Under the pieces are notes generated by a model, which was given only the letters and a program-made list of their open reading frames with translations, did no database searches and was not told where the DNA came from. This document shows positions 36,694 to 49,051 of a stretch of DNA of 64,000 nucleotides, in pieces (position 1 is the stretch's first letter; every line of letters begins with the position of its first letter). Origin of the DNA: Tigriopus japonicus (taxonomy: Eukaryota > Arthropoda > Copepoda > Harpacticoida > Harpacticidae). The DNA is taken from NCBI GenBank assembly GCA_010645155.1, contig CM021316.1, positions 5,290,954 through 5,354,953 of the forward strand, in the 5' to 3' direction. The translations under genes and the position numbers were made by a program.

Positions 36694-39600
36694 TTAACCG
36701 TCGGTGAGAGAGTCTGTAAAGATTGGGGCAGGTGGAGCGGGGGATCCCGATTCACTCTTCAGCTCGTCCAATCCCTTGGGAGCTTCCTTCAAGCTTCGAT
36801 ACTTCTTCACGATTGCAGCCCAACCTATGGCATTCTCCAAGAAGGTTCGGCTCCTCATGCTACTCAAAGATCCAAGAGGAAGGTTGCCATTTTCGCTTGG
36901 GGATAGGCCGTCTAAAGCATTACGAGAAACAAATTCCAATCACTGGGTCTGTGACGAAAACCAAGGGATTATTAGTCTTTCTTACCTGGATAGGGAGAGA
37001 CTTTACCAAGCTTGAGATGTCGCTTCAGGGATGCGTTGTCAACGACGTCCGTCATTCTTGAGGTGGCCTCTGGCTTCATTCTCTTGTACTTATCCTTCTT
37101 TTTCATGCTCCCTAGTAGGAAATTACGAGATTAAATGACAATCATGCAATAGAGTAAGGAGCTCTAAGCCAAAGTTGGTAAACTCACTCTTGCAAGCCCT
37201 ATAAATGTACACAGTCCAGGTTGTGATAAGATTGATGGGTGCCGGCGAAGCATCCGTTCTGTGCATGTTACGAATAAGCTTGGCCAATCCAAACTTCCAT
37301 TCCGTGTCCGAATCCTGTTGAATACGCTGATAGGTATCGCTCATCATAGCAATGAGCAGGTTGATCAACACGATCACGGTCACGAGTAGGTAGATGGCGA
37401 AAATGATCTTGAATATTTCCACGGTCCATTCGCCAATGTGCGTGGTCATCTTAAGGTCCTCAGGCCGGGTTAGACCAAACAGAGCAAAGAAAAGCCTCTC
37501 AAATGCATGCAGCGGTGTCACATCGGCTTCTAGAGAGTATCAAGAGAACAGTATTTTCATTTTCATGTTTGTTGAACTTAATCAGAAAAAATGATGAAAG
37601 TACCTGGGCTACTTTTCAGAACGTCTGTTGTCTGATCGATGCTTTGAGACATTTCAGTGATCGCAAAGTAAGGCTGATTCATAGCCACGACCAACATGGT
37701 GAAACCAAACTCGAAAAGCATCAAAATGGTTAGGAACTTGCCCAGATCAATCATAAGGCTACTAATAATGATGGCCCAGGGACCAAAAAGATGATGGAAT
37801 GACAAGAAATCCAAGATCTGGACACAACAGCACAAGAATGACAAGCCAATAAAGAGGTTTCGGATGTAAATCAGCAAAGGCCAATGACTGGTGTCCACAA
37901 ATATCGCAGCTACGTGAATGCCCACAGCGACGACATTCAAGAAGATGATGACAATCTTGATCATTCCCAAGCCTCCTCGATCTTGAGGCGAGGTCAACTC
38001 GCCCAAGATCAACCCACCCAACCATATAACACACACCCATTCGTTCCAGTAGGGAAAGAGAGTGGTTCGGTAAATAGGGTAAATGGGGACACATGCAGTA
38101 ATGATTTGGAATGCCATAAAAAACAAATGTGAGGTGAGATAACATCCAAACTTGACGATAGGTGTTTTGTTGTACTTGTTGTTCAAAGGGAGGGAAAATA
38201 TGAGCCACAATGGAGGGAACACGACGAATCCCAACATCAGGAGAAAAATCCTCCATCCAGGCCAATCTTCGATGCCTCCTTTCCAAAGCTCGGTAGTGTA
38301 AGTTTGAACAGCTGAATTGGCAATAACTTGTTTCAATTCACATTCGATGAGAATATCCAAAAAGGGCACTGTTCGTCGATCACAAGACTGTAAGATGAGC
38401 CCTGGACTCTCGGCACTACTGCCAATGGTCACCAATTCGTTACAGAGCTCCTCTGAAAATTTGGAGGCCACCACCAAGTCATAAGCCCTCTCTTTTTCCT
38501 AAATTAGAACAAATTTATTTATAAACGAAAGGATGAGATCTTTGGAAGTCAATCATTAATTACATACTTTGATGGAAAGGTCCCGATAATAGGCCGAGAT
38601 CTTGGCAGCCACATCCACCGGAGCTGGAGATGCTAAAATGAAGTTCTCAGTGGGGGCATTATTAGACTTTTTGCCACAACTCATCAAATTAAAGATGAAC
38701 TTTCTGTCATCCAGGAGACTATAGGAATCGTGCTTCTGTGTGATAAGGTACGTAACGACATTGACATTGCCTTCGGATGCGGCATACCACAAGGGGATTC
38801 TTCCATTGGCCGTTTCAGCTAACGTGGACGCCCCACTGTCGACCAACAGTTTCACCACATTCAAGAAACCCGCTTTGGCCGCAGAATGCATTGGAGTCCA
38901 ACCGTCCTAAAACGAGGGCAAACCAAAAAGATGTTCATGTTGTGCGCACAATAAGCCTTAATGCATCATTGGAAACAAGCAGATTCGATCAGATTACCTT
39001 GTCTACCGAGGTGTAATCGGATCCCTGGCCCAGAAGGACTTGTACCATCTCATAATGACCCGAACTAGCGGCCACGTGCAGACAACTCTGTCCATACTTG
39101 TCAAAGACCTTGAGGAGACTTGTGGAACGACTCAAAAGTAACCCGACCACACCAACATGACCTCGGAGCGAGGCCAAATGCAAGGCCGTATATTGCTGCA
39201 ACAGAAAGGCTCATTAGAACACGGAGAAACGCGAGGTTGAGAGAACTCCTGAGAGCAAGAGTTTCGAATAAATTTGTTGATTTGCTTATACAGGAACCCC
39301 TGATATTTGTTTCATACTATTCTGCTCACTTTGGGGAATTAAGTCTGCAAGCATTTGCTTTTTTCATGAAATTGTAATGACTTACTTATGATTTCAATTG
39401 TGCTTAACTGAATGTTTCTTTTATGTTGTTATATATGTAAATTCATGTCAATAAAGGAACCGGAAGTGCACGGAAAGACTTGCGCGAGATCTGATCTTAC
39501 CGATGGTTTTGTTCCCGCATCGACTTGAACTCCTGAAGAATTGAGAAGAGCCCGCACCACATTCTCACTTCCAGAATACGCCGCTAAATGCAATGGTGTG

Positions 39601-42600
39601 AGGTCGGACTCGGACGCCAAATCCAAAGCGATGGCGTGATTCGGAGTGGCGGGTAATTCGGATTTAGAGCTGGCCGGCACATGGGTGAGTAACTCTCGAA
39701 CCGTGTCTTATAAAGAAGAATTTATCAAATAATGTAATTGAGATTGGATTTAGATTTGATTAGCAAAGCATAGACAAGTACACTAGTACCTTCTTTGCCA
39801 AAGTAGGAGGCTATGTGCAGGGCTGAGAGTCCAGTCTTTCGACTAAGTTGTCTGAGATTCACATTGCTTTTGGCAAACTTGTTGATCAGTTCCAAGTGGC
39901 CATGTTTGGCTGCAATGTGCATCGGAGTGTAGCCACTCTAGAAAAATAAAGAGAGGAGCATTTAGCCATAGTTTATTCGCCTCAGATTCATTTGAATCAC
40001 CTTGTTTTCGTCCGATGCTGATGCTCCTGAGTCCATAAGCATTTTGACCACGTCATAATGACCTCCTTCAGTGGCTATGTGAAGTGGAGTCGAGTCTGTG
40101 ATCTTGTTTCGAGATGATATGACAACGGCCTTGTCAAATTTCATCAGCTCTTCCAATACAGAAACGGATCCTTTGATAGCTGCAATATGGGCGCAAGTAC
40201 TCCCATCCTGGACATTTTTGTTAAGATTGATATTCATCATTATTATCGTTTTGAGACTGAATAGCTAAGGCAATGGTAGTCCTACCCGTGTTGTAACAGA
40301 CACCAGTTGAGGTCTTTGTTTCAAGAAGAGCTTGACGACCTCCGATTTGTTTGACTGAGCAGCCAAATGAATGGGCTTTTGACCATAATCATCGGTGGAA
40401 TCGAGACTGGCCCCAAGTTCCAGTAGTAGGGCACAAACTGACTCTTGACCCGCTGATGCAGCCAGATGCAAAGGAGTTTGTTTTTTCTATAAGGAAAGCC
40501 ATAATCACGGAAACTTTAGTAATGATTCTGTGTAAAAGAGAATTATTCAGAAATGAGCTTTTGAAGGACGGACAGGGCGCAATCAAAACGATCGGAGTGT
40601 CAATAATTTGTTGGATCGATTCCTCGGCAACTTGATTACAGCACTTGGGCAAAATGTATTTACAACGGCTAAATCACTCTTTTCAAGTGAATTTCAATGT
40701 GAGTCCTAGCTTGTATACGAGAAATCTGCTGTGGGGTGTCTTATGAAAAATGAAGACACGTTGTTGAAGCTGGCATGAAACTGCCATTGACGAATTACTC
40801 TTACCGGCACCTGAGAATGAATGTTATGTTTAATCAAATCGGCTTTAGAAGATGAGAAAGGTTCATGTAGTTACTCACAATTGTCATGGAATCAATGGTG
40901 GCATTATGCTTCTTGATGAGGAACTCCACCAGGGGGGTGTAGCCTTTCATGGCGGCATAGTGCAAACTTGTCCAACCAGTCTTGGTCTTGCTGTTAATGA
41001 AAGCATTCCGGGTCAAAAGAGCCTCGCAGACTTCAATACTGCCATTCTCGGCGGCCAAATGCAAGGCTGATTTTCCTTCCAGATCGAAAACGTCCACTCG
41101 GCCATTGTTTTCGAGAAATATCTAAGAAATATGAAATTTAGCAAAATTGAGTGCATTCCATTGGTGTTAGTTATAAACAACATCATTCTTACCATGGCTA
41201 CTTCGGTATGACCTTTACTGGCTGCTACGATTAGAGGAGACCATCCGTTGACGGATTGCTTATTTACGGCCAATTGAATTTGTCCCGAATGAAGGTTTTT
41301 CAAGATTTCACGAAGGACGGATACATTTCCCTCCAAAGCACAATAATGGAACACTGTCTCTTTGGTCTGGAAAAATGATGCTTGATGTAATCAAAACGCT
41401 TTCAAAGGGCCATAAACTCATCAATGATACCTCATTGGTTTGCATAAAAACATCAGATCCATGTTGCATCAAGAGGTCAATCACTTTTGCGTCCTCATCA
41501 GGGAAATGCAACTGGCTCTTCTGAATCTTGGCCGCCAAATGAAGAGCGGGCTCGCCATATCTGTTGGTCATCTTGACGTATTCCTTACAATTGCCCTGTT
41601 TCTTTTCAACGTAAGTCAAAACCTCTTCAACCGCAGCAAAATGGCAACGCCGAGCGGCTTTGTGCAGAGCAGTTTCCCCACTCTAAAAGACACCAATGCT
41701 TATTTAAACGCCTATTAACTAATACGTTTCCAAGTCTGCCAAATCTGACCTTATCAGTCATTAGTGGATCAGCGCCATTGGCTAAAAGCAACTTCAAAAC
41801 AGCTATGTTCCCACTCTCTGAGGCAATATGAACCGGGGTACGCCCATCTTGCATGGCCAAATTCGTGTCCGCTCCAGATTTCAGCAACATCTTGGTACAT
41901 TTCTCGCCACGGACTTCTTCGATCCGAGAAGCGATATGAAGTGGCGTCTCTCCCACTTTTCCACCTGTACGATTGAAAAAAAGAGACCACATGGTTCATA
42001 ATAATTCCTTGAGGCTTCGTGTCATTCGAGAGTCACTCTTGTGGATACCTGTCAGATGTGCATGCCGGAGCTTATAAAATGTACTCCTCACCGGGTGCAC
42101 TTTTTCATGTTACCTTTGCACACGTTCGTGTCCTTCATCTTACCTTTGATATGCACTTGGGCTCCATGGCCCAAAAGTGTCTCGACAACATTCGACTTTC
42201 CAGCCTCTACGGCCAAGTGCAGTGCGGTATAATTATCCTAAAGGTTGAGAGATGAAATTATATGGAAATCCTGTTTCAAGCACCAGAGGTTCGAGGGGGG
42301 AATGACTCTTCCAACCCCAACCCAGCTATTAGGAACCATTAGGGTCTCTCGACCATAGTTTTGATAAATGGAAATCAGACTTTGCTACAGGATCTTAGCC
42401 TCGAATGACATTGGCTTTTGTGCCATGAAATCGGTATTCATCGGTACATACGTTGGTGACAGCATCGACGTTCTCTCCTTTGTGAAGTAGCGTATTGATA
42501 ACTGAAACGTGACCCTTCATGGCGGCGGTGTGAATCCCACGAGCTCCATCCTGTGAAAAAAAGGAAACCCGATCACATCAGTCAACAAACCAACCTGGGT

Positions 42601-45600
42601 TCTCATTGAAAATTGGTGTGTTGTTGCTCATATATTCATGCCAAGGATAATCGAATTTCCCCAATGAATAAAAGTACCAAACTGCTTTGTCCTTTCAAGG
42701 CTATTTGATTGAGGAACAAAGGCCTTGTAAGCCATGGAGTCTAGCATTATAACCAAACACTCTTAAAGCAACGAGCCATCTCCATAATGGGAAGGGAAGG
42801 GAGGGGAGAGTTTGCTATTTTCTTGATTGCTAGTCATTTGGGACAAGGTGAGAAGCCAGAACACCGAGAATTCCTGCCGTGTTCCACAATTTCCAAACAA
42901 TATGACCCTTAATCATCCACGTTCTTGCAAATAGTACGTACTCGGTTAGGCATGAGAAGTGGCACACCCTTTTTGAAAAGGACCATGGCGGTGTCAGGAT
43001 GACCGTTCAAGGCTGCTATGTGCATGAGGGTGGATCCGTCCTTGGTTCGGTCAAAGACCGAGGCCTTGAACTTATCGGCTAGAAATTCCACGGTTCCCGT
43101 GTGACCACGTTCCGCGGCCAAATGCATGGGAGTTCGATCTGAAAATGCAAACTCAGGCGTATTGTGACCATTCGAATCGAATGTTGGTGTTATTGCGTGA
43201 GTAGACGATATGAGGCATCATATTTGTTCGTGACATTGGACTACTCTTCACAACGAAATAAGGGAAATGCACTTTCGGCATTGGTTTCTTGGGGGGCCTC
43301 AAATAACTTCCAATTTTGAAAGTAAAACCACACCCATGGTGAGCTTCGCTTAAGCTTGAAACTTTGCAAATCACCACCGCCTTTGATAAATCAGGAACCA
43401 TTACCTTCATTGTCCGTAATGGTAGCGTTGGCTCTAGCCAAATAAAGTGTACGGGTCATGTTCTCGTCGCCATTTTGTGCCGCAATATGAAGCAGTGTTT
43501 GTCCATCGCCCTTAAAGGGAAGAAATAATTTTGAATTGATATTTCAAGTTTGACTTTGGAAAGCTTGGAAAAGCTTAACCAAACAAACCATCGCTTGATG
43601 GATTGTCGCCTTGTCTAATTGATTAAGTCTAAGAATCAAATGCGCCTCGTCAAAGGCAGTCTAAGAACTCACATTTTTAGCGTCCACCGTTCCCCCGGCC
43701 TCGATGAACATTTTCACCATGTCATTATCTTTCCTCCGGCCAGCCAAATGAAGAGCAGTGTCCTTCAGGGGCTCTTTGGCGTATTTAATTTGTGTCTCGG
43801 CTTCATGGGACAAAAGTTCTCGGCAAACGTGTAAGTTGCCAGCCTCGATGGCTGCGAACAAAGGGATGTTTCCATCCTAAAAGTATGTATGAAGGTTGAT
43901 TAGGTGAGCCACATCAGACCATTTGGTTTCAAATTATGAAGCATGGAAGTGGGTCAACTTGTAGTTCCTGAGTCCAAAGTGCGGAAGAAAAGTAAACCAA
44001 GTCATATGGAAAATGAGTGAAAGTACTGCTTATCTATAGACCTCAATCTTAAGGTCCTAGTTTCAGTTGAACGTAAACCATTGCATGTTCGTCTCTGCAC
44101 TCTAAGAACTACGTAGCTTATTTCGTTCTGAATTTGAAGCCAAAAGGTTCAGGGGCCCAGTTGTGTCAAGTTGATTGATGTTCCATACCCGGAATAACTC
44201 TTCTTTCACATTTTTACTGTGCCCCTACCTTGCATTTGTCTATGTAGCAAAGAATTTGATTTTCAATCTGAGCCTTTAATTTGTCAGAAGAAAACATGGG
44301 AGAAACCCTGTCATTCGTCAACTCTGTGACCTAATGGTACCTACAGTACCTACGTGCTTTCCAATAAAATTTGTATCTTTAGTCGCATTTTCAATTAGGC
44401 TCTATGGTATTTTTTTATTTCATTGACTTTAAATACAATGATTTTAGTGCTGGGTATATCTAAATTTAGGGGCGTTACTTTGTAAAAACGAGGTTATTAC
44501 TCACGATCAACCTTGAGTCACGATGTAAAAGTAAACAATATTTAAATTTAAATCATACATCTGCGGCATTGTGTGATGATCAAAACGCAAACACTGACTA
44601 ATAGAATGCTAGCTTCGTAATTGTATAAAAATAACCCTGACTTGTAATACCAGGTCAGTCCATCTTTTGGGAAGGAAAAACGTGTTATAGCTAGTATTTA
44701 CGAGTGCATGCTGATTTAAGTATAAGTTTTCCTCGATGCCTAGAACTGTCGAAGCGTGCGACTTTCTACTTCTTTCTGTCTTGGCGTGATCCCATTATTA
44801 CCATTTCTCAATTAACGCCTGCGAGGGTCTAGCAAATTCCCTCATCTGAGAGTTTAGGTGGGCTTTTATTCCCTTAGGGTTTCCAGTATTATTGAGTCGA
44901 ACAGTGCTTTTTCTTGTGTAATTTCCATAACGTGTGGTCACGTGTTGTTTCGAAAAAACTCCCACAGTGTTTTCGGGTGAGGTTTACGGCGGATTTTTCG
45001 TTTTCCCAGGTTTTCTCTTTTAAGTATATTTTCTACTAGTGTGTTTTAATATTTGATGCCTTTCAGCGGAAAAATGTACTTTGTTTCACAATTTTGTGCA
45101 ACAACTCCATTTAATTTGACTTTTTCCAAATTGAATTTCCACATCTTTTCGTCTTCATTTCTAATGAATTTAATCAAAATCAAATTTCTTTCAATTCTGA
45201 GGAACCTATTACTTCGTGTTAGAGCAACATATGTTTATTCACAAAAAAACGTCCAACCAAAGATCATAGTTCAAAATTCCAGCAAATCGATTGGGCTCAC
45301 AGTCAAACTTAAATTTTGATTATTGGGAATTTGCTTTTTGTGCTTTACTTCAAAACTACTATGGATTGCTTCCATCTATTACGTTGATTTTGTTTATGTA
45401 TATTATACTTTAATTTACATGTTCCGTCCCATAACTAGTTTGCCGACCATGGACCTGCATGAATTTTTGAAAGCATGTGCTTTGGCAATTGTTCCAGGTT
45501 CCGTGTTCTAGTTGGACCTGAATGGCGTGCCTGCATCAAAGTGTGCAGCCGTTCAGATTGGGGCAAAGTACATAGACCAATGGTGGTTTATAATGAGACT

Positions 45601-48600
45601 CAGTCATCATATGATCCATCTTAAAGCTTTTAGAAAACTTGCTTGATTTGGAGCTATTTGAGGACATGAAACCGTGATAGAGTTCCTCGTCAGGTCTATT
45701 CATGGCCATTTATGGAACCACAGTACAAACACGAGCGAACAAACGACGCCCAGAAATCTAGACTAGGGGCCCAGAAAAAAAGGAAGCCTTACCGTGTCTG
45801 GTTTTGTCCTGGCATTTTTTGGTGCCACAGTCAAAAGAGCCCTGAGAATTTGCAATGCTTGCGAAGTGGGACGAGAACACACCAAATGGACGCAACTCTG
45901 ATTCTTGGGCTAGAATTCAAGATTGAATGAGTAGAAACCAACTGAGTCATTAGTCATTAGTTGTCAGTCAGAGTTATTCTTACCCCGCCTGCCAATGCTG
46001 GATCCGCCCTTTTGGAGAGAAGAAGTTTGATGGTATCTTCTCTGGAGTACATCGATGCCAAATGTAAAGTGGTGTATCTTTCCTAAAAGCATGGTAAGAT
46101 GGATCCCCAATATTTGTATGGATGGTATCGGTAGGGTTGTCTTTTGACTGGCGACAAGTCAAATGACTCATGAAGGCACATTTATTTTTTTATGAAGTGG
46201 AACAAGTTGTGAGGAAATGAGAGGCTAGCTACTACGTTAGCTTTTAAACGGCCTGTTTTGAATGAAGCCACTCACTGCCATGAAACTTTGGGAAGTCCCG
46301 CCCAAAATCTGATTGATCGTTGGCGGTTCGAGACGGTGATTGACATTTGAGTACTATTCCCAACACAAAATTTACTACACGTAAGGCAAAAACCCGGGAA
46401 ACTTTTCCAAAAGCTTGTCAAGAACGAAATGGAACACAATATTGAGAAAGAAGATAATCACTAAAAATAACCGAGAATCTCTATTACTTTGCTGGCACAA
46501 CTTAACAATTGCTTTTACCTTGTTCTTCGCATTGATATCACATCCTAGGTCAAGCATCCTCTCGATCAAGGACGTTTTATTCTCCATTGCGGCATACATA
46601 AGTGGCGTGTTTCCAGTCACCTTGAACAAATGGATCATGAAAGGGCGATGACAATAGAAGGGACACGATATCAAACGAGGAAGTAGTTGTTGGTTACTCG
46701 GGAACACTTTTTATGACTTGAGAATCCGTACATTTTGAGGCAAGTTAATTTCCCAATAGAGTCATCACTGTGTAACCGTTCTTCTCGCTAGCTAGTTTTA
46801 TTTTAGGGGCGCTTACTCGTCCATTTTGGAGAAAAAAGTTATTGGTTGGACTTTTTTCAAGTTCCGGCAATCTATGCAATTACCCGTAAAGCGAAAATCT
46901 AGAAGAAACAGTAGAACTTCACTTTCACTTACATTGTCATGGACATTGGCCAAGGGCAGCTTTTCTCCTCCTTCAGCCATAGCTCGTTCCAAGCCTTTAA
47001 GAGCTTGCTCACAAGCTGGCCAATCGCCCTTTTGAGATAGAATAAGAACTCGCTTGGCAGCACTACTCGGTGGATTGTTGGCATCATGTTTTTTGTCCTC
47101 CTTTTTACCACCGGACGGGTCAGGAGGGTCATTTCCATCTCCAGGCACATCTGGTCCACCCCCAGGGCCTCCAGGACCATCAGGTCCACCTGGAGCACCG
47201 TCAGGTCCACCTGGAGCACCTTCAGGTCCTCCTGCAGCCTCACCACCGGGTCCATCTCCTGCAGGAGAGGCTTTGCCAGGTGGACCATCGGATGACGGAG
47301 CATTGGGATCACCGGCTTTGTTTCTTTTGGATGGATCTTTCTCACCTTCGGCAGGTATTTTGGATCCACTTTTTGACTCCGCGGCATTGGCGAGCGCCTG
47401 AAAGTTTTGGAGTTTTTGCTTTGACATACGCTTTGCCTGTACGTTTATGTTTAATGAAAGTTCATCTATCATTCACGTGTCAAATGATCTTTAACATATC
47501 ATTAATAAACGAATATGATAGGACTATGTTTGCATGCTGGTTAGAAATGTGCGCATGCAATTTACAAGAGCACCAACTCTGCAATATACGCCTAATTGTT
47601 TAACCACATACTTTTTGCATATTTTCCTCGTTTCTTTAAAAGGACCTTTGCATTCAAATAATGCTGCTTGCGTTTTGGGTTCGACAGAAATTGTAGTAAT
47701 ACTACATGGATAGTAATTGTTTGTCATGCTAACTCCTTGAGTTGTAAACAAATAATTATTCAAAGTCTTCGGTGAATAGATTGGATTTTTCTTCGCACCG
47801 AGGCCAACACTTGGCCTAAAATAGGCCAATAAGTAGGTGTATCTTTAACCAAAATGGTTGTTTGGTGATCTATATTATTTGAAGTTAGGGAAAAGGACAG
47901 AGACACAAGCAATTACCGCTACAACGCCTATTTACAAAGTGGTCAATCTTTTAGGATATTTACATTGTTCATGTCACTGTTATTGTCCATGCTTGTTAAG
48001 AACGTAGACGGGGTTGCAATCAGGATACTCCTCCAATTTTGAGTTGTTTGCCCACGGCGAGCCTTTTGATGCATTTAGTTGGCGTAAATGCAAACAACGT
48101 AGAATATATGAGTGAATTACATTGAATGGTTCGGACAAGTTGACTATGATACGTTACGGTGTTTTATACAATACATACGGACTGGTTTAGACGAGAGACT
48201 TGTCCATGCAGATTAAGTGAGTCCAACTTTCGGCGGTTCACCCCTACCTTGTTAGTTTTCTCAAATATTTTGTCGCCTTTAGCTGGAACTTTTGTTCCAA
48301 GGCCCCCACTTGGGTTGGAACTACTAGGAATGATGCTATCTCGCTTGTCCCGCTTGACCTTCTCCAAGTAGCCTTTCTTTGGGTCGTCGCGCTTTTTCTT
48401 GTCCTTTTCAGACGCTTGATCTTCCTTAATATCAACCTGGGCCAAGAACATGGCCGACACTTTCCTACCAATCTCTTCGGGGTCCTCATCTCCCTTTGAC
48501 TTGGATTTCGAACCCTTTGGAGTGGAGGTGCCAGGTTGGCCTCCAGTGTTGGGAGCTTCGGCTTTTGGCTTTCTGCGCCCGCTTACCGCTTTCTTGGGGC

Positions 48601-49051
48601 CTTGAGCCTCCAGCAAGGCATCTTTGGCGGCATCTGACGTCGTTGGCTTCGTCGGGTCACTCTCCGGATCCTGGGCTTTAACGACTTCATCCAACCGTTC
48701 TTCCAATTTCTTGATGGAATCTTGTGCTAAAGCGTCTTTGAAGGGTTTTCGATCCAATGCCTCCAGGTCCACTTTTCGAGGTTTGGGCCCTGACGAGGCC
48801 AACACATCCGAAACCACAGCCTCATCACTGGAGGTTGGGCTAAAGGACTGAATGTCCACCTCGGATCCGAAATATTTCTCAACTTTGGGATTACCCGTCG
48901 CCGACCGAATCTTGATGTCCACTTCGGATCCAAAATGTTCCTCGAGTGATTTTTTGGTGCTAGACCCACTTTTATCCGAGTTCTTGGAGCTTTTTGACCC
49001 AGCACTTCCCTTTTTTAGAGGCCCTCCAGCACCTTCTCCACTGGCTGACAT
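36694..49051 (-). CDS. nompC: NompC (TRPN1) mechanosensitive channel, complete, 24 coding exons
   Basis: This encodes the force-gated cation channel of mechanosensory cilia, in which ankyrin repeats tether the pore to microtubules. Exons in transcript order: 49051–48248, 47436–46933, 46620–46519, 46082–45984, 45909–45793, 43876–43673, 43510–43405, 43138–42942, 42550–42452, 42237–42144, 41964–41750, 41682–41431, 41366–41193, 41121–40879, 40486–40286, 40207–40001, 39937–39790, 39706–39501, 39195–38998, 38906–38568, 38498–37604, 37529–37188, 37111–36986, 36911–36694. They total 6090 nt, every junction keeps frame, and the product is 2029 residues. Residues 1–436 are a low-complexity N-terminal extension, about 437–1450 the ankyrin array (apparently all 29 repeats), then linker, membrane segments, pore (FFALFGLT), S6 with IAMMSDTYQRIQ, the TRP region WKFGLAKLIRNMHRT, and a C-terminal WAAIVKKYRSL motif. 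Fly NompC is roughly 1620–1760 residues; the excess is N-terminal. The start is the first in-frame ATG after a TGA. An acceptor (ctag) ends at 49057, so a non-coding first exon is likely. Confidence 0.95.
37188..38498 (-). other. nompC: NompC channel domain: two exons for the membrane region, pore and TRP helix
   Basis: Exon 38498–37604 begins EKERAYDLVV and carries a linker with VPFLDILIE, then hydrophobic segments at about residues 1585–1605 (IFLLMLGFVVFPPLWLIF), 1620–1640, 1655–1670, 1683–1704, 1716–1735 and 1752–1775. It includes QILDFLSFHHLFGPWAIII, a block that I recall as nearly invariant in TRPN. Exon 37529–37188 has the pore helix and filter (FERLFFALFGLT), S6 (IIFAIYLLVTVIVLINLLIA) and the amphipathic TRP region. 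The 37603–37530 intron splits a GAA codon and its donor, GTACTT, is weak, yet the joined reading frame aligns well through the pore loop. Confidence 0.93.
43877..45792 (-). other. nompC: Large nompC intron (1.9 kb)
   Basis: This is far longer than the other introns between ankyrin exons, which are mostly 60–200 nt. It is AT-rich, notably 44400–45450. I searched it for further ankyrin coding sequence, and none is needed because the flanking exons join without loss of a repeat. Short open frames on the opposite strand (45053–45319, 45323–45511) look like chance. Confidence 0.75.
45793..45909 (-). CDS. nompC: nompC ankyrin exon 5, easily missed
   Basis: Exon of 39 codons between acceptor TCTAG (ending 45910) and donor GTAAGG. 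The translation is PKNQSCVHLVCSRPTSQALQ, then ILRALLTVAPKNARTKPDT. It corresponds to the atypical second repeat region of fly NompC, which has SQTAVHLVSSRQTG and then ILRALLAAAG at the same place. It connects exactly, in phase 0 on both sides, to ...ADPALAGG upstream and DGNIPLFAA downstream. Without it the protein would lack one repeat. No long open frame covers it, so ORF-based annotation would skip it. Confidence 0.92.
47180..47240 (-). repeat. nompC: 21-bp tandem repeat coding a Gly-Pro tract in NompC
   Basis: Two near-identical 21-bp units (47180–47200 and 47201–47221) and a diverged third encode the heptad GGPDGAP inside a longer Gly/Pro/Ala/Asp tract (about residues 305–375). The GPX spacing is collagen-like but irregular, so a true triple helix is not implied. 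Confidence 0.85.
48248..49051 (-). CDS. nompC: nompC first coding exon: low-complexity N-terminal extension
   Basis: It encodes residues 1–268, starting MSASGEGAGGPLKKG. The content is lysine-, serine-, aspartate- and proline-rich and predicted disordered by composition. It holds two copies of the motif FGSEVDI (about residues 40–46 and 61–67, within EEHFGSEVDIKIRS and EKYFGSEVDIQSFS) and a helical-looking segment (DSIKKLEERLDEVVKA). It ends KIFEKTNK in phase 0 before a GTAGGG donor and joins AKRMSKQKL in the next exon. That the two exons belong together follows from the matching phase and open frame; the region has no counterpart that I know in fly NompC, so it needs transcript support. Confidence 0.75.

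Noticed and set aside
45712..45930. Plus-strand frame within the nompC intron
   Set aside because: It is the antisense shadow of the ankyrin exon at 45793–45909.
47054..47401. 115-residue plus-strand frame rich in Pro, Ser and Gly
   Set aside because: It is antisense to the Gly/Pro repeat exon of nompC, whose frame, phase and splice sites are supported by the whole gene model.
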